Shown piece after piece: positions 1-9,040 of a DNA stretch of 64,000 nt. The DNA comes from Sphingomonas koreensis (GTDB lineage Bacteria > Pseudomonadota > Alphaproteobacteria > Sphingomonadales > Sphingomonadaceae). The stretch lies in the NCBI GenBank assembly GCA_006438735.1, contig RCZF01000001.1:744001-808000 (forward strand). The letters are read 5' to 3'. The first letter of the stretch is position 1. Each line of letters begins with the position of its first letter. The position numbers and the translations under genes were made by a program. The notes under the pieces are model-generated. The model worked only from the letters and a program-made list of their open reading frames with translations. It searched no databases and was not told where the DNA came from.

Positions 1-1112
1 CGCCGGGCGATACGCTGCTGTCGTCGGGCGAAGTCGTCCCCGGCCCGCATCATCAAGTCCCGCCGTGCCGCCATTTCCCGCGCTGCGGCGGCTGCCAGCT
101 TCAGCATCTCGACGATCCGGCGTACGCCGATTTCATCACCGATCGCATCGCCACCGCGCTCGCCGCGCAGGGGCTGACGACCGATATTCGCGCGCCGCTG
201 CTCTCGCCGCCGAAGAGCCGCCGCCGCGCGACGCTCCATGCCGAGCGGCGTGGGCGGCAGATCCACCTCGGCTTTACCGAGGAAAAGAGCCATGCGCTGG
301 TCGATCTGCAGGAATGCTGGGTGCTCGCACCCGATCTGTTCGCGCTGCTCCAGCCGCTCCGTGGTTTGCTGTCGGTATTGCTCAAGGGCACCCGCCGCGC
401 CGGCGTGATGCTGACGCGCGTCGATCAAGGCGTCGACGTGCTGATCGACGGCGTCGAAGGCGACGGGCTCGCCGCCGCCGAGGGAATCACCGCCTTCGCC
501 GAGCGCCACAAGCTCGCACGGCTGTCGCTCGACGGCGGCTTCGGCCCCGAAACGCGCTGGGAGCCCGAGCCCGCCACCATCACGCTCGGCGGCGTGCCGG
601 TGCCGTTCCCGCCCGCGTCGTTCCTCCAGGCGACCGTCGAGGGCGAAGCGGCGTTGGTCGATGCGGTGCGCGAGGCGGTCGGCCGCGCCGGCGTCATCGC
701 CGATCTGTTCGCCGGCCTCGGCACCTTCGCGCTGAGCCTCGCCGGTGCGCGCGTCTATGCCGCAGAAGCCGCGCGCGAAGCGATCCTATCGCTCAAGGCT
801 GCCGCCGGCCGCGCCCAGCGCCACATCGCCGCCGATCACCGCGATCTCTATCGTCGCCCGTTGACCGCCGAGGAGCTTGACCGTTTTGCTGCGATCGTCA
901 TCGATCCGCCCCGCGCCGGCGCACGCGATCAGGCCGAGCAGCTCGCCCGATCGACGGTGCCGGTCATTGCCTATGTCTCATGTAATCCCAGCAGCTTCGC
1001 GCGCGATGCGAAGATGTTGTGCGAGGCGGGTTATCGGCTCGATTGGATCCAGCCGGTCGGCCAGTTCCGTTGGTCGACCCATGTCGAGCTCGCCGCGCGC
1101 TTCAGTCGCTAG
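1..1112 (+). CDS. Class I SAM-dependent rRNA (uracil-C5) methyltransferase, RlmD/TrmA family, 5'-truncated
   Basis: Transfers a methyl group from SAM to C5 of a uridine in RNA. The gene enters the window already open, in the frame starting at base 3, so the N terminus (usually a TRAM domain) is missing. The family's iron-sulfur cysteines are visible as C-x5-CGGC near bases 66-96 and an EC pair near 315. The SAM-binding motif [11 protein letters not shown] follows, then the catalytic-cysteine motif SCNPSSF near the C terminus. It converges on truA and overlaps its 3' end by 11 bp. The family is clear. Which uridine it modifies (23S U1939, U747 or tRNA U54) cannot be read from sequence, so no symbol is given. 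Confidence 0.9.
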   Translation, partial: PGDTLLSSGEVVPGPHHQVPPCRHFPRCGGCQLQHLDDPAYADFITDRIATALAAQGLTTDIRAPLLSPPKSRRRATLHAERRGRQIHLGFTEEKSHALVDLQECWVLAPDLFALLQPLRGLLSVLLKGTRRAGVMLTRVDQGVDVLIDGVEGDGLAAAEGITAFAERHKLARLSLDGGFGPETRWEPEPATITLGGVPVPFPPASFLQATVEGEAALVDAVREAVGRAGVIADLFAGLGTFALSLAGARVYAAEAAREAILSLKAAAGRAQRHIAADHRDLYRRPLTAEELDRFAAIVIDPPRAGARDQAEQLARSTVPVIAYVSCNPSSFARDAKMLCEAGYRLDWIQPVGQFRWSTHVELAARFSR

Positions 1113-1848
1113 GGTAATCCGCGCGGACGAAATACAGCCCCTCGGGCGGCGCGTTGAAACCGAGCGCGGCGCGATCGCGCGCCGCCAGCGCGTCGGTGAC
1201 ATCGTCCGGCGTCCATCTCCCCTGGCCGACCAGCGCCAGGCAGCCAACCATCGATCGCACCTGATGATGCAAAAACGAACGCGCGGATGCCTCGATCACG
1301 ATCGTCCCGCCGGCTTCTGCAACCTCTAGCCGGTCGAGCGTCCGCACCGGGCTTTCGGCCTGGCAATGTGCCGAGCGAAACGTCGTGAAATCATGCCGTC
1401 CCAACAGCTTGCGGGCACCCGACGCCATAGCATCGACATCGAGCGCCCCGGGGATCCGCCACGCCAGTCCCAGCGCCAGCGTCAGCGGCGCGCGCCGCGT
1501 GACGATGCGATATTCGTAATGCCGTGCGACGCACGAGAAGCGCGCGTGCCAATCCGCGGGCACCTCGGCACAGTCTAGCACCGCGACCGGATCGGGCCGC
1601 ATTACTGCGTTGAGCGCCTCGGTCAGCCGAAACGGCGTGATCGCCCGCGTCACATCGAGATGCGCCCGCATCCCCAGCGCATGCACGCCGGCGTCGGTTC
1701 GCCCTGCGGCGTGGACCTGCACGGCCTCACCGGTGATCTTGCGCGCCGCTTGCTCGATCGTCTGCTGCACGCTCGGCCCATGCGCCTGCCGCTGCCAGCC
1801 CATGAACGGCGCGCCGTCATACTCGATGGTCAGCGCAAAACGCGTCAC
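1102..1848 (-). CDS. truA: tRNA pseudouridine(38-40) synthase TruA
   Basis: Converts uridines 38-40 of the tRNA anticodon arm to pseudouridine. The 248-residue length suits the family. The N terminus reads [16 protein letters not shown] and the GRTDAGVHA signature carries the catalytic aspartate at about residue 52. I chose a GTG start at 1848 because it overlaps the fmt stop codon in a GTGA arrangement and begins the protein right at the conserved first strand. An in-frame extension further upstream lies inside fmt and is rejected. It is co-transcribed with fmt, a common alphaproteobacterial pairing, and its 3' end overlaps the convergent RNA methyltransferase. Confidence 0.95.
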   Translation of the reverse strand: MTRFALTIEYDGAPFMGWQRQAHGPSVQQTIEQAARKITGEAVQVHAAGRTDAGVHALGMRAHLDVTRAITPFRLTEALNAVMRPDPVAVLDCAEVPADWHARFSCVARHYEYRIVTRRAPLTLALGLAWRIPGALDVDAMASGARKLLGRHDFTTFRSAHCQAESPVRTLDRLEVAEAGGTIVIEASARSFLHHQVRSMVGCLALVGQGRWTPDDVTDALAARDRAALGFNAPPEGLYFVRADYPSD

Positions 1849-2744
1849 AGTCGCGTGCCTGCCGGGATCGGAAAGCCGCGCAGCAATTCGCCGGCACTCA
1901 TCACGCCGCGCCCGGCGCGCTGGACGAGGACCGGCTGGATTGCCCCCGTGCCGCACGCGATCGTCAGTTCCCCGTCGATCACCTCGCCCGGCGCGCCCGA
2001 TCCATCCGCGATTGCCGCCGCGAGCACGCGAGTCCGCTCGCCATTCGCCTCGAACCACGCGCCGGGCGGATTGAACGCGCGCACCTGGCGTTCGACCGCC
2101 GTGGCGTCGACTGAAAAGTCCAGCCGCGTCTCGGCCTTGTCGATCTTCGGTGCATAAGTGACGCCCTCCTCGGGTTGCGCCACCGCCGGGTGGCTATCTA
2201 GATCACTCAACACCGCAACCATCAGCCGCGCGCCGATCGCGCTGAGTTCCTCAGTCAGCACGCCGGCCGTCTTGTCGTCGATCGGCGTTCGTTGGACCAT
2301 CCGCACCGGTCCGGTGTCGAGCCCCGCTTCCATCTGCATGATGCAAACGCCGGTTTCCGCATCGCCGGCAAGGAGCGCGCGCTGGATCGGCGCCGCCCCG
2401 CGCCAGCGCGGCAACAAAGAGGCATGGACATTGAGACATCCCTGCGTTGGCGCATCAAGCACCGCGCGCGGCAGGATCAGCCCGTAAGCCGCGACCACCG
2501 CGACGTCGGCCCCCACCGCCGCAAACGCCGCCTGTTCCTCGGCCCCCTTTAGCGACACCGGCGATCGCACCGTCAGCCCCAGCGCTTCCGCGCGGGCCTG
2601 GACGGGCGAGGGGACCAGCCGCTTGCCGCGCCCCGCCGGCCGCGGCGGCTGCGTGTACACCGCGACGATTTCGTGCCCGGCATCGACCAGCGCCTGCAGC
2701 ACTGGCACCGGAAAATCGGGCGTTCCCATGAAGACGATCCGCAT
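1845..2744 (-). CDS. fmt: Methionyl-tRNA formyltransferase
   Basis: Formylates initiator Met-tRNA using 10-formyltetrahydrofolate. The start [12 protein letters not shown] is the classic N terminus. The catalytic trio appears as N105 and H107 in [12 protein letters not shown] and D143 in EAGLDTGPV. At 299 residues, with a C-terminal OB-like tRNA-binding region, the length is normal. It is first gene of the fmt-truA pair. In many bacteria def precedes fmt in one operon, whereas here def lies nearby on the opposite strand behind recR, so formylation and deformylation genes are divergent. Confidence 0.97.
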   Translation of the reverse strand: MRIVFMGTPDFPVPVLQALVDAGHEIVAVYTQPPRPAGRGKRLVPSPVQARAEALGLTVRSPVSLKGAEEQAAFAAVGADVAVVAAYGLILPRAVLDAPTQGCLNVHASLLPRWRGAAPIQRALLAGDAETGVCIMQMEAGLDTGPVRMVQRTPIDDKTAGVLTEELSAIGARLMVAVLSDLDSHPAVAQPEEGVTYAPKIDKAETRLDFSVDATAVERQVRAFNPPGAWFEANGERTRVLAAAIADGSGAPGEVIDGELTIACGTGAIQPVLVQRAGRGVMSAGELLRGFPIPAGTRL

Positions 2745-2796
2745 GGTCTCTCTGAACCGCTTGGCAGGGCGGGGCGCAACCCCTTATCTGTGCAAT

Positions 2797-3393
2797 ATGG
2801 CTTCCCCCGAAATCGAGGCGTTGACGCAGGCACTGGCCCGGCTTCCCGGCCTCGGCCCGCGTTCCGCGCGGCGCGCGGTGCTGCATCTCATCAAGAAGCG
2901 CGAGACCGCGCTCGATCCGCTGCGCACCGCGCTGCAGCAGGTCAGCGAGCGGCTGGCGACCTGCTCGATCTGCGGCAATGTCGATACCACCGATCCCTGC
3001 GGCATCTGCGCCGATCCGCGCCGCGACGCGCGCGCGCTGTGCGTGGTCGAGGAAGTCGCCGATTTGTGGGCGCTCGACCGGTCACGGCTGTTTCCTGGGC
3101 GTTTTCATGTGCTCGGCGGGCGTCTCTCCGCTCTTGAAGGCGTCCGCCCGGAGGACTTGGCGATCGACTCGCTGCTCGGCCGACTCGAGGCCGGCGGCAT
3201 CGACGAGGTCGTGCTGGCGATGAACGCCACACTCGAGGGCCAGACCACCGCGCATTACATCGCCGAGCGGATCGAAAGATTTCCGATCCGCGTCACGCAA
3301 CTCGCCCACGGCCTGCCGGTCGGCGGTGAGCTCGACTATCTCGACGAAGGCACGCTCGCCCAGGCGCTCCGCGCGCGCCGCCCGGTCGCTTGA
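2797..3393 (+). CDS. recR: Recombination mediator protein RecR
   Basis: RecFOR-pathway protein that helps load RecA onto SSB-coated DNA. The 198 residues show an N-terminal helix-hairpin-helix region ([11 protein letters not shown]), a C4 zinc finger with cysteines at 56, 59, 68 and 71, and a Toprim domain over roughly residues 79-175 containing EGQTTAHYI. The start at 2797 gives the conserved [18 protein letters not shown] opening; longer in-frame versions run into the fmt promoter region. It is divergent from fmt across about 50 bp and is followed 32 bp later by def, probably in one transcript. Confidence 0.96.
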   Translation: MASPEIEALTQALARLPGLGPRSARRAVLHLIKKRETALDPLRTALQQVSERLATCSICGNVDTTDPCGICADPRRDARALCVVEEVADLWALDRSRLFPGRFHVLGGRLSALEGVRPEDLAIDSLLGRLEAGGIDEVVLAMNATLEGQTTAHYIAERIERFPIRVTQLAHGLPVGGELDYLDEGTLAQALRARRPVA

Positions 3394-3425
3394 CGAGGGG
3401 CCGCCGCTTTCCTAGCTGACGCTGC

Positions 3426-3974
3426 ATGGCCGTCATGCAAATCCTCGAAGTCCCCGATCCGCGTCTGCGCCGCGTCGCGCAGCATGTGGCGCAGATCGAC
3501 GATGCCGTCCGCCAACTCGGCGCGGATTTGCTCGAGACGATGTATGCGGCGAACGGCATCGGCCTGGCCGCGACGCAGGTCGGCGTCGAGCAGCGCGTGC
3601 TGGTGATCGACCTGCAGGAGCGCGTCCACGAAAACGAAGAGGCCGAGAACGAAGACGGCGAGCCGATCCGCGATCCGAAGATAGTGATCAATCCCGAACT
3701 GCTTTGGGTCAGCGACGAGCTGTCGATCTACAACGAGGGCTGCCTGTCGATCCCGGAGCAATATGCCGAGGTCGAGCGCCCCGCGCGCTGCCGCGCGCGC
3801 TGGCTCGACGAGACCGGCGCGACGCTTGAGGAAGAGCTCGACGGCCTGATGGCGACGTGTATGCAGCATGAGATCGATCACCTCGACGGCATCCTGTTCA
3901 TCGACCATATCTCGCGCCTCAAGCGATCGATGGTGCTCAAGAAGCTAGACAAACTTCGCAAGACTGCGGCGTAA
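3426..3974 (+). CDS. def: Peptide deformylase
   Basis: Removes the N-formyl group from nascent proteins. All three family motifs are present: GIGLAATQVG (about residues 44-53), EGCLSIP with metal-ligand Cys106, and HEIDHLDG with metal ligands His148 and His152 and catalytic Glu149. The length of 182 residues is usual, and the acidic stretch ENEEAENEDGE between motifs 1 and 2 is a modest insertion. The 32-bp gap after recR suggests co-transcription. An internal ATG at codon 4 is an alternative start. Confidence 0.97.
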   Translation: MAVMQILEVPDPRLRRVAQHVAQIDDAVRQLGADLLETMYAANGIGLAATQVGVEQRVLVIDLQERVHENEEAENEDGEPIRDPKIVINPELLWVSDELSIYNEGCLSIPEQYAEVERPARCRARWLDETGATLEEELDGLMATCMQHEIDHLDGILFIDHISRLKRSMVLKKLDKLRKTAA

Positions 3975-4128
3975 ACGCCTCGATGTAGAGCGTTCCTCAG
4001 TGAAAGCCGGGGTAAGTTACGGCCGGCCCGACACTGGGCACCGTCCTTCGCCAACGAACATTGAGCATGCGACGCTTGCTCCGTGCTGGTCGTCGGTTTA
4101 GGTTCCCGCTTCGTTCTCGGGAGCCGCC

Positions 4129-5520
4129 ATGTCCACCACCGCCGTCACCTTCGTCGTCCTCGCGCTGGCGCTCGGTCTCGCGATCGGCTGGTTCCTCGGC
4201 AGCCGCGCGGTCGCCGCGATGCGCGCCGAGCGCGACGCGCGGACTGACGATTTTCGCAAGGCGATCACCGATCTCGCCGGCGCTGAGGAACGCGCCCGTG
4301 CCCTCGATCAGCTCCGCGCCGAACTGATCACCATTCGCGACGATCGCGATGCCGCGCGGACCGAGCTCGCCACGCTACGCGCCGACGCACGCGCGTTCGA
4401 GGCGCGGATCGCCGAAATGAAGGCGGTACGCGAAGCGATGACCGCGGAATTCTCCAACGTGTCGTCCAAGCTGCTGACCGAGGCCCAAAAGGCGTTCCTC
4501 GACCGCGCCGAAGCGCGCTTCAAGCAATCGGAGGAAACGTCGGGGCAGGGGCTCAAGGCGCTGCTCCAGCCGGTCACCGAACGGCTGCAACGCTATGAAG
4601 AAGGCGTCGCCAAGGTCGAGAAGGAGCGCCGCGACGCGTTCGGCGACCTGAAGGGCCAGATCGAACAGATGCGGCTCGGGCAGGAAAAGGTGTCGAGCGA
4701 GGCAGCAAAGCTGGTCAATTCACTGCGCAACGCGCCCAAATCGCGCGGCCGCTGGGGCGAACAGCAGCTCAAGAATGTGCTGGAAACCTGCGGCCTGTCC
4801 GAACACACCGATTTTCAGACCGAAGTCAGCGTCGCTGTCGAGGATGGGGGCCGGTTGCGCCCCGACGCGATCGTCCGCGTGCCCGGCGGGCGGTCGCTGG
4901 TGATCGACGCCAAGGTGTCGCTCAACGCCTATCAGGACGCGTTCGGCGCGGTCGACGAGGCCGAGCGTCACGCCGGCCTGGCCGCGCACGCCGCTTCGAT
5001 GCGCGCGCATGTCAACGGGCTGGGCAACAAGGCCTATTGGAGCCAGTTTGCCGACGCGCCCGATTACGTCATCATGTTTGTGCCTGGCGAACATTTCCTC
5101 TCGGCGGCGCTGGAGCATGATCCGACGCTGTGGGATTTCGCCTTCGAAAAGCGCGTGCTGCTGGCGACGCCGACCAATCTGATCGCGATCGCTCGGACGG
5201 TGGATGCGGTGTGGCGGCAGGAAAAGATGGCCAAGCAGGCCGCCGAGATCGGCAAGCTCGGCAAGGAAATGCACGATCGCCTCGCCAAGGTGGCGGACGA
5301 CCTGCGCAAGGTCGGCAACGGCCTCAACAGCGCGGTCAACAATTTCAACAGCTTCTCGAACTCTTTTAACGGCCGGTTGATGGTCACCGGCCGCAAGTTC
5401 CTCGCGCTCAATATCGAAAGCGGCCAGCGTGAGCTCGAGGATGTGTCGCCGGTTGAGACGCTGGCGCGCGAGAGCGGCGTCGCGCCGTTGCTTGGTGATG
5501 CGGAAGAAGCCGCCGAATAA
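4129..5520 (+). CDS. rmuC: DNA recombination protein RmuC
   Basis: Putative membrane-anchored nuclease-like protein that limits inversions and rearrangements at short repeats. An N-terminal membrane segment spans about residues 4-24. A long charged coiled coil follows (about 35-200, rich in Glu, Arg and Ala), and then the conserved RmuC domain with SRGRWGEQQL, PDAIVRVPGG and DAKVSLNAYQ. At 463 residues the length is typical. The ATG at 4129 is preceded by a GGGAG ribosome-binding site at 4119-4123. The 154-bp gap after def contains no other gene and probably holds its promoter, though I cannot pick out a convincing -35/-10 pair. Confidence 0.93.
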   Translation: MSTTAVTFVVLALALGLAIGWFLGSRAVAAMRAERDARTDDFRKAITDLAGAEERARALDQLRAELITIRDDRDAARTELATLRADARAFEARIAEMKAVREAMTAEFSNVSSKLLTEAQKAFLDRAEARFKQSEETSGQGLKALLQPVTERLQRYEEGVAKVEKERRDAFGDLKGQIEQMRLGQEKVSSEAAKLVNSLRNAPKSRGRWGEQQLKNVLETCGLSEHTDFQTEVSVAVEDGGRLRPDAIVRVPGGRSLVIDAKVSLNAYQDAFGAVDEAERHAGLAAHAASMRAHVNGLGNKAYWSQFADAPDYVIMFVPGEHFLSAALEHDPTLWDFAFEKRVLLATPTNLIAIARTVDAVWRQEKMAKQAAEIGKLGKEMHDRLAKVADDLRKVGNGLNSAVNNFNSFSNSFNGRLMVTGRKFLALNIESGQRELEDVSPVETLARESGVAPLLGDAEEAAE

Positions 5521-5531
5521 AAATTTCTACC

Positions 5532-5632
5532 TTCCCCGGCGGAGGCCGGGGCCCAGTTGGGAAGGCATTAGTGGTTCCGCTGAGGGGCCGCTCCGACCGA
5601 CTCGCAACTGGACCCCGGCGTTCGCCGGGGAA
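5532..5632. repeat. Palindromic intergenic repeat, family B, copy 1
   Basis: Two GC-rich arms in inverted orientation lie between the convergent ends of rmuC and the META-domain gene. The left arm reads CCCCGGCGGAGGCCGGGGCC and continues with CAGTTGGGAA; the right arm reads GGACCCCGGCGTTCGCCGGG. Each arm can fold as its own hairpin, and together they form a long cruciform-like dyad, which may also act as a bidirectional terminator. A near-identical copy lies at 29818-29923. Confidence 0.8.
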
Positions 5633-5684
5633 GAGGAAAGGGGAAGGGGAAGGACGAAGGGGAAGGAGAAGGAGAAGGAAAGGG
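5627..5684. repeat. Polypurine tract (GGGGAA/GGAGAA-like low-complexity repeat)
   Basis: A 58-bp run on the plus strand is purine at every position except one C at 5655. It is built from irregular GGGGAA, GGAGAA and GGAAAG units. It abuts the stop codon of the META-domain lipoprotein gene on the minus strand and follows directly on repeat family B. Such tracts can slip during replication or form triplex DNA. No coding function is visible. Confidence 0.8.
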
Positions 5685-6098
5685 CTATGCCGTCGGCGCC
5701 AACGTCACGCTTCCCGCGCCGTCGCTCAGCGTCAACGCGCCGTCCTTGCCCCAAGCCATCGTCATCGGCGCGGCGAGGATCTTGAAGAACGCGTTCTCCT
5801 GATCCATCCCCGGGCCGACGCATGCCATCTTGGTCGAGATCACCTGCGTCACGGTCATCGTGCCGCCCGAAACCGCATAACCGCCGCCGAAGCTGTTGCA
5901 CCCCGCGCTGCCCGATATCCGCTCGTCGGCGAAACTGATCGCGGCCTTGCGCTCGGCGCTCGGTGGGGCACCGTTGATGCTGGCGATCATCCACTGTGTT
6001 CCGGCGAACGATTTCGGCGCATCCGCGTCGCCGGATCGGGCAGTGGTGGCGCACCCGCCAATCAGCGTCATTGCGATCAGTATGAACCGGCGTTTCAT
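5685..6098 (-). CDS. META domain-containing lipoprotein (HslJ-like)
   Basis: A 137-residue exported protein. The N terminus MKRRFILIAMTLIGGC is a lipoprotein signal peptide with a lipobox ending at Cys16, so it should be lipid-anchored in the envelope. The rest matches the META/HslJ fold: GTQWMIASING at the start, the signature GSAGCNSFGGGY in the middle, and STKMACVGPGMDQENAFF towards the end. Family members such as E. coli HslJ are linked to stress or drug tolerance, but the biochemical role is not established. The start at 6098 was chosen because it begins the signal peptide. Confidence 0.85.
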   Translation of the reverse strand: MKRRFILIAMTLIGGCATTARSGDADAPKSFAGTQWMIASINGAPPSAERKAAISFADERISGSAGCNSFGGGYAVSGGTMTVTQVISTKMACVGPGMDQENAFFKILAAPMTMAWGKDGALTLSDGAGSVTLAPTA

Positions 6099-6178
6099 CG
6101 GTCGTCTCCTTGGGCCACAGCTTGCATCTCGCGGAGCGTTAGTAACACCCTCGTCCTGAGCCGGTCGAAACCTATCGA

Positions 6179-6979
6179 TCAACCGCGCTGCTGTGCCAGC
6201 ACTTCATAAGCCATCACCGCGGTCGCCACCGCTGCGTTGAGGCTGTCGGCCTTGCCGCGCATCGGCAGCTTGACGAGCAGATCGCAGGCCGCGGCATAGC
6301 CCACCGGAAGCCCCTGCGCCTCATTGCCGGTCAGCAGGAAGGTTGGCCTTTCATATCGCGCGGCGCGGTAATCATGCTCGGTGTCGAGGCTCAACCCGAC
6401 AAGCCGCCCCGGCCCCTGTCGCAGCCACACGAGGAAATCGCCCCACCGCGCCTGCGCGATCGGAACGGTGAACAAGGCGCCCATGCTCGCGCGCACCGCC
6501 TCGACGGAAAAGGGGTCGACGCAATCGTCGATCAGGATCAACCCGCCCGCCCCGACCGCATCGCCGGTCCGCAGGATCGTGCCGAGGTTGCCCGGATCGC
6601 GCAATTTCTCCGCGACCAGCCAGATGCCCGATGTGCTGCGATCGAGCGACTCGAGCGATGTCGCGAATTCCGCGAACACGCCGACCACCGCCTGCGGATT
6701 GTCCTTACCCGAGAGTTTGGAGAGAATGTCCGGCACCGTCTCGATCGCGTCGCCGCCCGCCGCTTCGACCTCGGCGATCAGCGCGCCGACCAGCGGGTGC
6801 GCGGCGCTGGCGGCGGCATAGAACAGCATCAGCGGCAGCCGCCCGGTCTCGCGCGCCTCGGTCAGGATGCGCAACCCCTCGGCGAGGAACAGCCCTTCCT
6901 CGCGCCGATGCCGCTTGTCGCGCAGGAGGCGGACGCGCTTGATCAGCGGATTGGAAAAGGCGGTGATCTGGCGCGGCAT
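6179..6979 (-). CDS. TrmH/SpoU-family RNA 2'-O-ribose methyltransferase
   Basis: A SPOUT-class RNA methyltransferase of 266 residues. The N-terminal substrate-binding region includes KRVRLLRDKRHRREEGLFLAEG. The three SPOUT motifs follow: RDPGNLGTILRT (motif 1), LLTGNEAQGLP (motif 2) and LNAAVATAVMAYE (motif 3), which together form the knotted SAM site. The target (a 23S rRNA or tRNA ribose) cannot be inferred. Its ATG overlaps the HPr stop codon (ATGA), so it is the last gene of the HprK-RapZ-EIIA-HPr unit, although a functional link is not obvious. Confidence 0.9.
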   Translation of the reverse strand: MPRQITAFSNPLIKRVRLLRDKRHRREEGLFLAEGLRILTEARETGRLPLMLFYAAASAAHPLVGALIAEVEAAGGDAIETVPDILSKLSGKDNPQAVVGVFAEFATSLESLDRSTSGIWLVAEKLRDPGNLGTILRTGDAVGAGGLILIDDCVDPFSVEAVRASMGALFTVPIAQARWGDFLVWLRQGPGRLVGLSLDTEHDYRAARYERPTFLLTGNEAQGLPVGYAAACDLLVKLPMRGKADSLNAAVATAVMAYEVLAQQRG

Positions 6980-7248
6980 CAGTCCTCGCCGAACTTGGCT
7001 TCCACCAGTTCCGTCAGCGCGCCGACCGCGGCCTCGGCGCCGTCGCCCTCAGCGCTGATCGTGATCGTGTCGCCCATCGCTGCGCCGAGCATCATCAGCC
7101 CCATGATAGACGTGCCGGTGACCGCGTTGCCGTCCTTCGCAACAGCGACTTCGACCGGCTGGGTCGCCGCGAGCGTGACGAATTTGGCGCTCGCCCTGGC
7201 GTGCAACCCGCGTCGATTGGTGATGATGACCGTGCGCTCGGCCCGCAT
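6979..7248 (-). CDS. HPr family phosphocarrier protein
   Basis: Phosphate carrier of the PTS phosphorelay. The 89 residues carry the active-site motif NRRGLHARAS with His16, and the regulatory-serine region GTSIMGLMML with Ser47, the expected target of HPr kinase. Start and stop codons overlap the neighbouring genes by 4 bp on both sides, so it is translationally coupled to EIIA and to the methyltransferase. With no EIIB/EIIC permease gene here, the role is regulatory rather than sugar uptake. Enzyme I (ptsP) is not in the window. Confidence 0.95.
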   Translation of the reverse strand: MRAERTVIITNRRGLHARASAKFVTLAATQPVEVAVAKDGNAVTGTSIMGLMMLGAAMGDTITISAEGDGAEAAVGALTELVEAKFGED

Positions 7249-7655
7249 CAGGCAGCCGCCTCGCCGAGCACTTCGGACGCGACCGAGATGTATTTGCGTC
7301 CCGCCTCGCGCGCGGCGGCGACGGCATCGACCACCTTCATCGTCTTGCGTGCGCCTTCGAGGCGGATCAGCATCGGCAGGTTGATCCCGGCGATCACCTC
7401 GATCCGCCCGGTTTCCATCAGCGAAATCGCGAGGTTTGACGGGGTGCCGCCGAACAGATCGGTCAACAGGATCACGCCGCGGCCGGCATCGACCTCGGCG
7501 ATCGCGACCGCGATATCCTGCCGCCGTGCCTCCATGTCGTCATCGGGGCCGATGCAGACCGTCGCGATCCGCTCCTGCTTGCCGACGACATGTTCCATCG
7601 CGGTCACGAATTCCTGGGCAAGCCGCCCATGCGTGACGAGTACCAAGCCGATCAT
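7248..7655 (-). CDS. PTS EIIA component, mannose family (EIIA-Man/Ntr-type regulatory)
   Basis: A 135-residue EIIA of the mannose/fructose class, which accepts phosphate from HPr. The N terminus IGLVLVTHGRLAQEF holds the phosphorylated histidine His9, and LLTDLFGGTPSNLA is the family signature. I chose the ATG at 7655 because it places the histidine at the expected position; longer versions run into rapZ. It overlaps HPr by 4 bp and lies 22 bp behind rapZ. The absence of EIIB and EIIC partners suggests a purely regulatory protein, as established for similar alphaproteobacterial clusters. Confidence 0.94.
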   Translation of the reverse strand: MIGLVLVTHGRLAQEFVTAMEHVVGKQERIATVCIGPDDDMEARRQDIAVAIAEVDAGRGVILLTDLFGGTPSNLAISLMETGRIEVIAGINLPMLIRLEGARKTMKVVDAVAAAREAGRKYISVASEVLGEAAA

Positions 7656-7677
7656 GCTTCTTGCGTTCCCGAAAGTA

Positions 7678-8595
7678 TCATCTGTTGGCCGGCGCATCTT
7701 CCAGCGAGTCCTGCGGCGCCGCCGCGAGGTCGCGATGCGCGACCGTGGGCGAAAAACCGCCGGCGCGCAACCTTGACGCCATCCTTTCGGCGACATGGAC
7801 CGAACGGTGTCTCCCGCCGGTACAGCCGAAAGCGATGGTGACATAGGCTTTGCCCTCGGCCCGGTAGCGCGGAAGCAGCAGCAGCAACAGCGATTCGATC
7901 TGCGCCATCGCCGCCTCATAAGCCGGATCGGCGGCGACATAAGCGCTGACATCGGCATCGAGCCCGGTGCCCGGCCGAAGCGCCTCGTCCCAATGTGGAT
8001 TGCGCAGGAACCGCATGTCGAACACCAGATCGGCGTTCGACGGCAGCCCGCGGGCATAACCGAACGACATGATCGACAGTGTCGGCCCGCCGAGTCGATC
8101 CCTGGCAAAGGTGCTGCGCACCTGCTGCGCGAGTTCGTTGGCCGACAGGGTGGTGGTGTCGATCAGGCGGTTGGCCCAGCGCCGCAACGGCGCCAGCAAT
8201 TCGCGATCGCGGGCGATCCCGTCGCTCGCCGGGCGATCGAGCGCCAATGGATGACGGCGGCGCGTTTCGGAATAGCGGCGCTCGAGCTCGCTGCCCGAGC
8301 AATCGAGAAACAGCGTGCCGATGTCGCTGCCATGTTCCTCGCGCAGCTTCTTGATGCGCTGAACGATCCGCTCGGGATCGAAATCGCGGGTTTGCGCGCC
8401 GAAGCCGAGCGCGAGCGGGCGCTCATCCTGAGACACGCCATCGGGTAGCGGGCTCGCAAGCAAGCGATCGAGCAACAGCAGCGGCAGATTGTCGACGACT
8501 TCCCAGCCGAGATCCTCGAGCGTTTTGAGCACGGTCGATTTGCCCGCGCCGGACAGACCGGTGACGAGCAGGATATCCTTGGGCTCACCCCGCAT
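7678..8595 (-). CDS. rapZ: RNase adapter protein RapZ (P-loop ATPase)
   Basis: A 305-residue RapZ/YvcJ-family protein. In enterobacteria RapZ binds small RNAs and RNase E to control glucosamine-6-phosphate synthase; its role in sphingomonads is not established. The Walker A motif GLSGAGKST lies near the N terminus (about residues 14-22), and the C-terminal domain contains the hallmark GCTGGRHRSV. It sits 3 bp after the HPr kinase gene and before EIIA, so it belongs to the same transcript, the usual alphaproteobacterial arrangement. Confidence 0.95.
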   Translation of the reverse strand: MRGEPKDILLVTGLSGAGKSTVLKTLEDLGWEVVDNLPLLLLDRLLASPLPDGVSQDERPLALGFGAQTRDFDPERIVQRIKKLREEHGSDIGTLFLDCSGSELERRYSETRRRHPLALDRPASDGIARDRELLAPLRRWANRLIDTTTLSANELAQQVRSTFARDRLGGPTLSIMSFGYARGLPSNADLVFDMRFLRNPHWDEALRPGTGLDADVSAYVAADPAYEAAMAQIESLLLLLLPRYRAEGKAYVTIAFGCTGGRHRSVHVAERMASRLRAGGFSPTVAHRDLAAAPQDSLEDAPANR

Positions 8596-8598
8596 CGG

Positions 8599-9027
8599 CT
8601 AACCCGTCAGCCGGGCAAGCGCGAGCTCGACCTTGATCGGCGCCGTCATCTCGAACGGGTTTAGCGCGATTTCGAGCAGCGAAACGCCGGCGACTGTTCG
8701 TTCGGGCCGCTCGTCGGGAAACCGCTCGACGAGATCAGTGAGGGTGATGACCAACGCGACCGGCACGCGCTCGACATGGTCTATCGGCACGATGCCGAGG
8801 CCGCGAACCTCGATCTGTCCCGCGATATTGGCCGGCGCGATCGCCACCAGTTGGCCCTTGTCGCGCACCAGCACGGTGTAATCGTCGCTGACGAGCGTGG
8901 CGCCGCGATCGATCAACCGCAACGCGAGATCGGATTTGCCGCTGCCCGATCGGCCCTCGATCAGCACGGCGCGGCCGCCGATCGCGACGCACGACGCATG
9001 CAGCGTTTCGGAAGATACGGCGGTCAT
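8599..9027 (-). CDS. hprK: HPr kinase/phosphorylase, short alphaproteobacterial form
   Basis: Phosphorylates and dephosphorylates the regulatory serine of HPr. At 142 residues it consists only of the C-terminal catalytic domain, as is normal in alphaproteobacteria; Firmicutes proteins are about 310 residues. Visible motifs are the P-loop GRSGSGKSDLA, LVSDD just after it, and EVRGLGIVPID, the family's nucleotide/HPr-interaction signature. The ATG at 9027 leaves 13 bp after the chvG stop; a longer reading frame would overlap the kinase gene and adds no conserved sequence. It is translated between chvG and rapZ. Confidence 0.92.
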   Translation of the reverse strand: MTAVSSETLHASCVAIGGRAVLIEGRSGSGKSDLALRLIDRGATLVSDDYTVLVRDKGQLVAIAPANIAGQIEVRGLGIVPIDHVERVPVALVITLTDLVERFPDERPERTVAGVSLLEIALNPFEMTAPIKVELALARLTG

Positions 9028-9040
9028 CTCGTCCCCGGCT

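Noticed and set aside
65..880. 271-residue Arg-rich reading frame overlapping the RNA methyltransferase
   Set aside because: It is a shifted frame of the real gene; composition is Arg/Ala-rich with no motif, whereas the alternate frame shows iron-sulfur and SAM motifs.
7248..7655. Sugar-uptake PTS
   Set aside because: Only EIIA and HPr are present; no EIIB or EIIC genes, and HPr kinase and RapZ neighbours indicate regulation.
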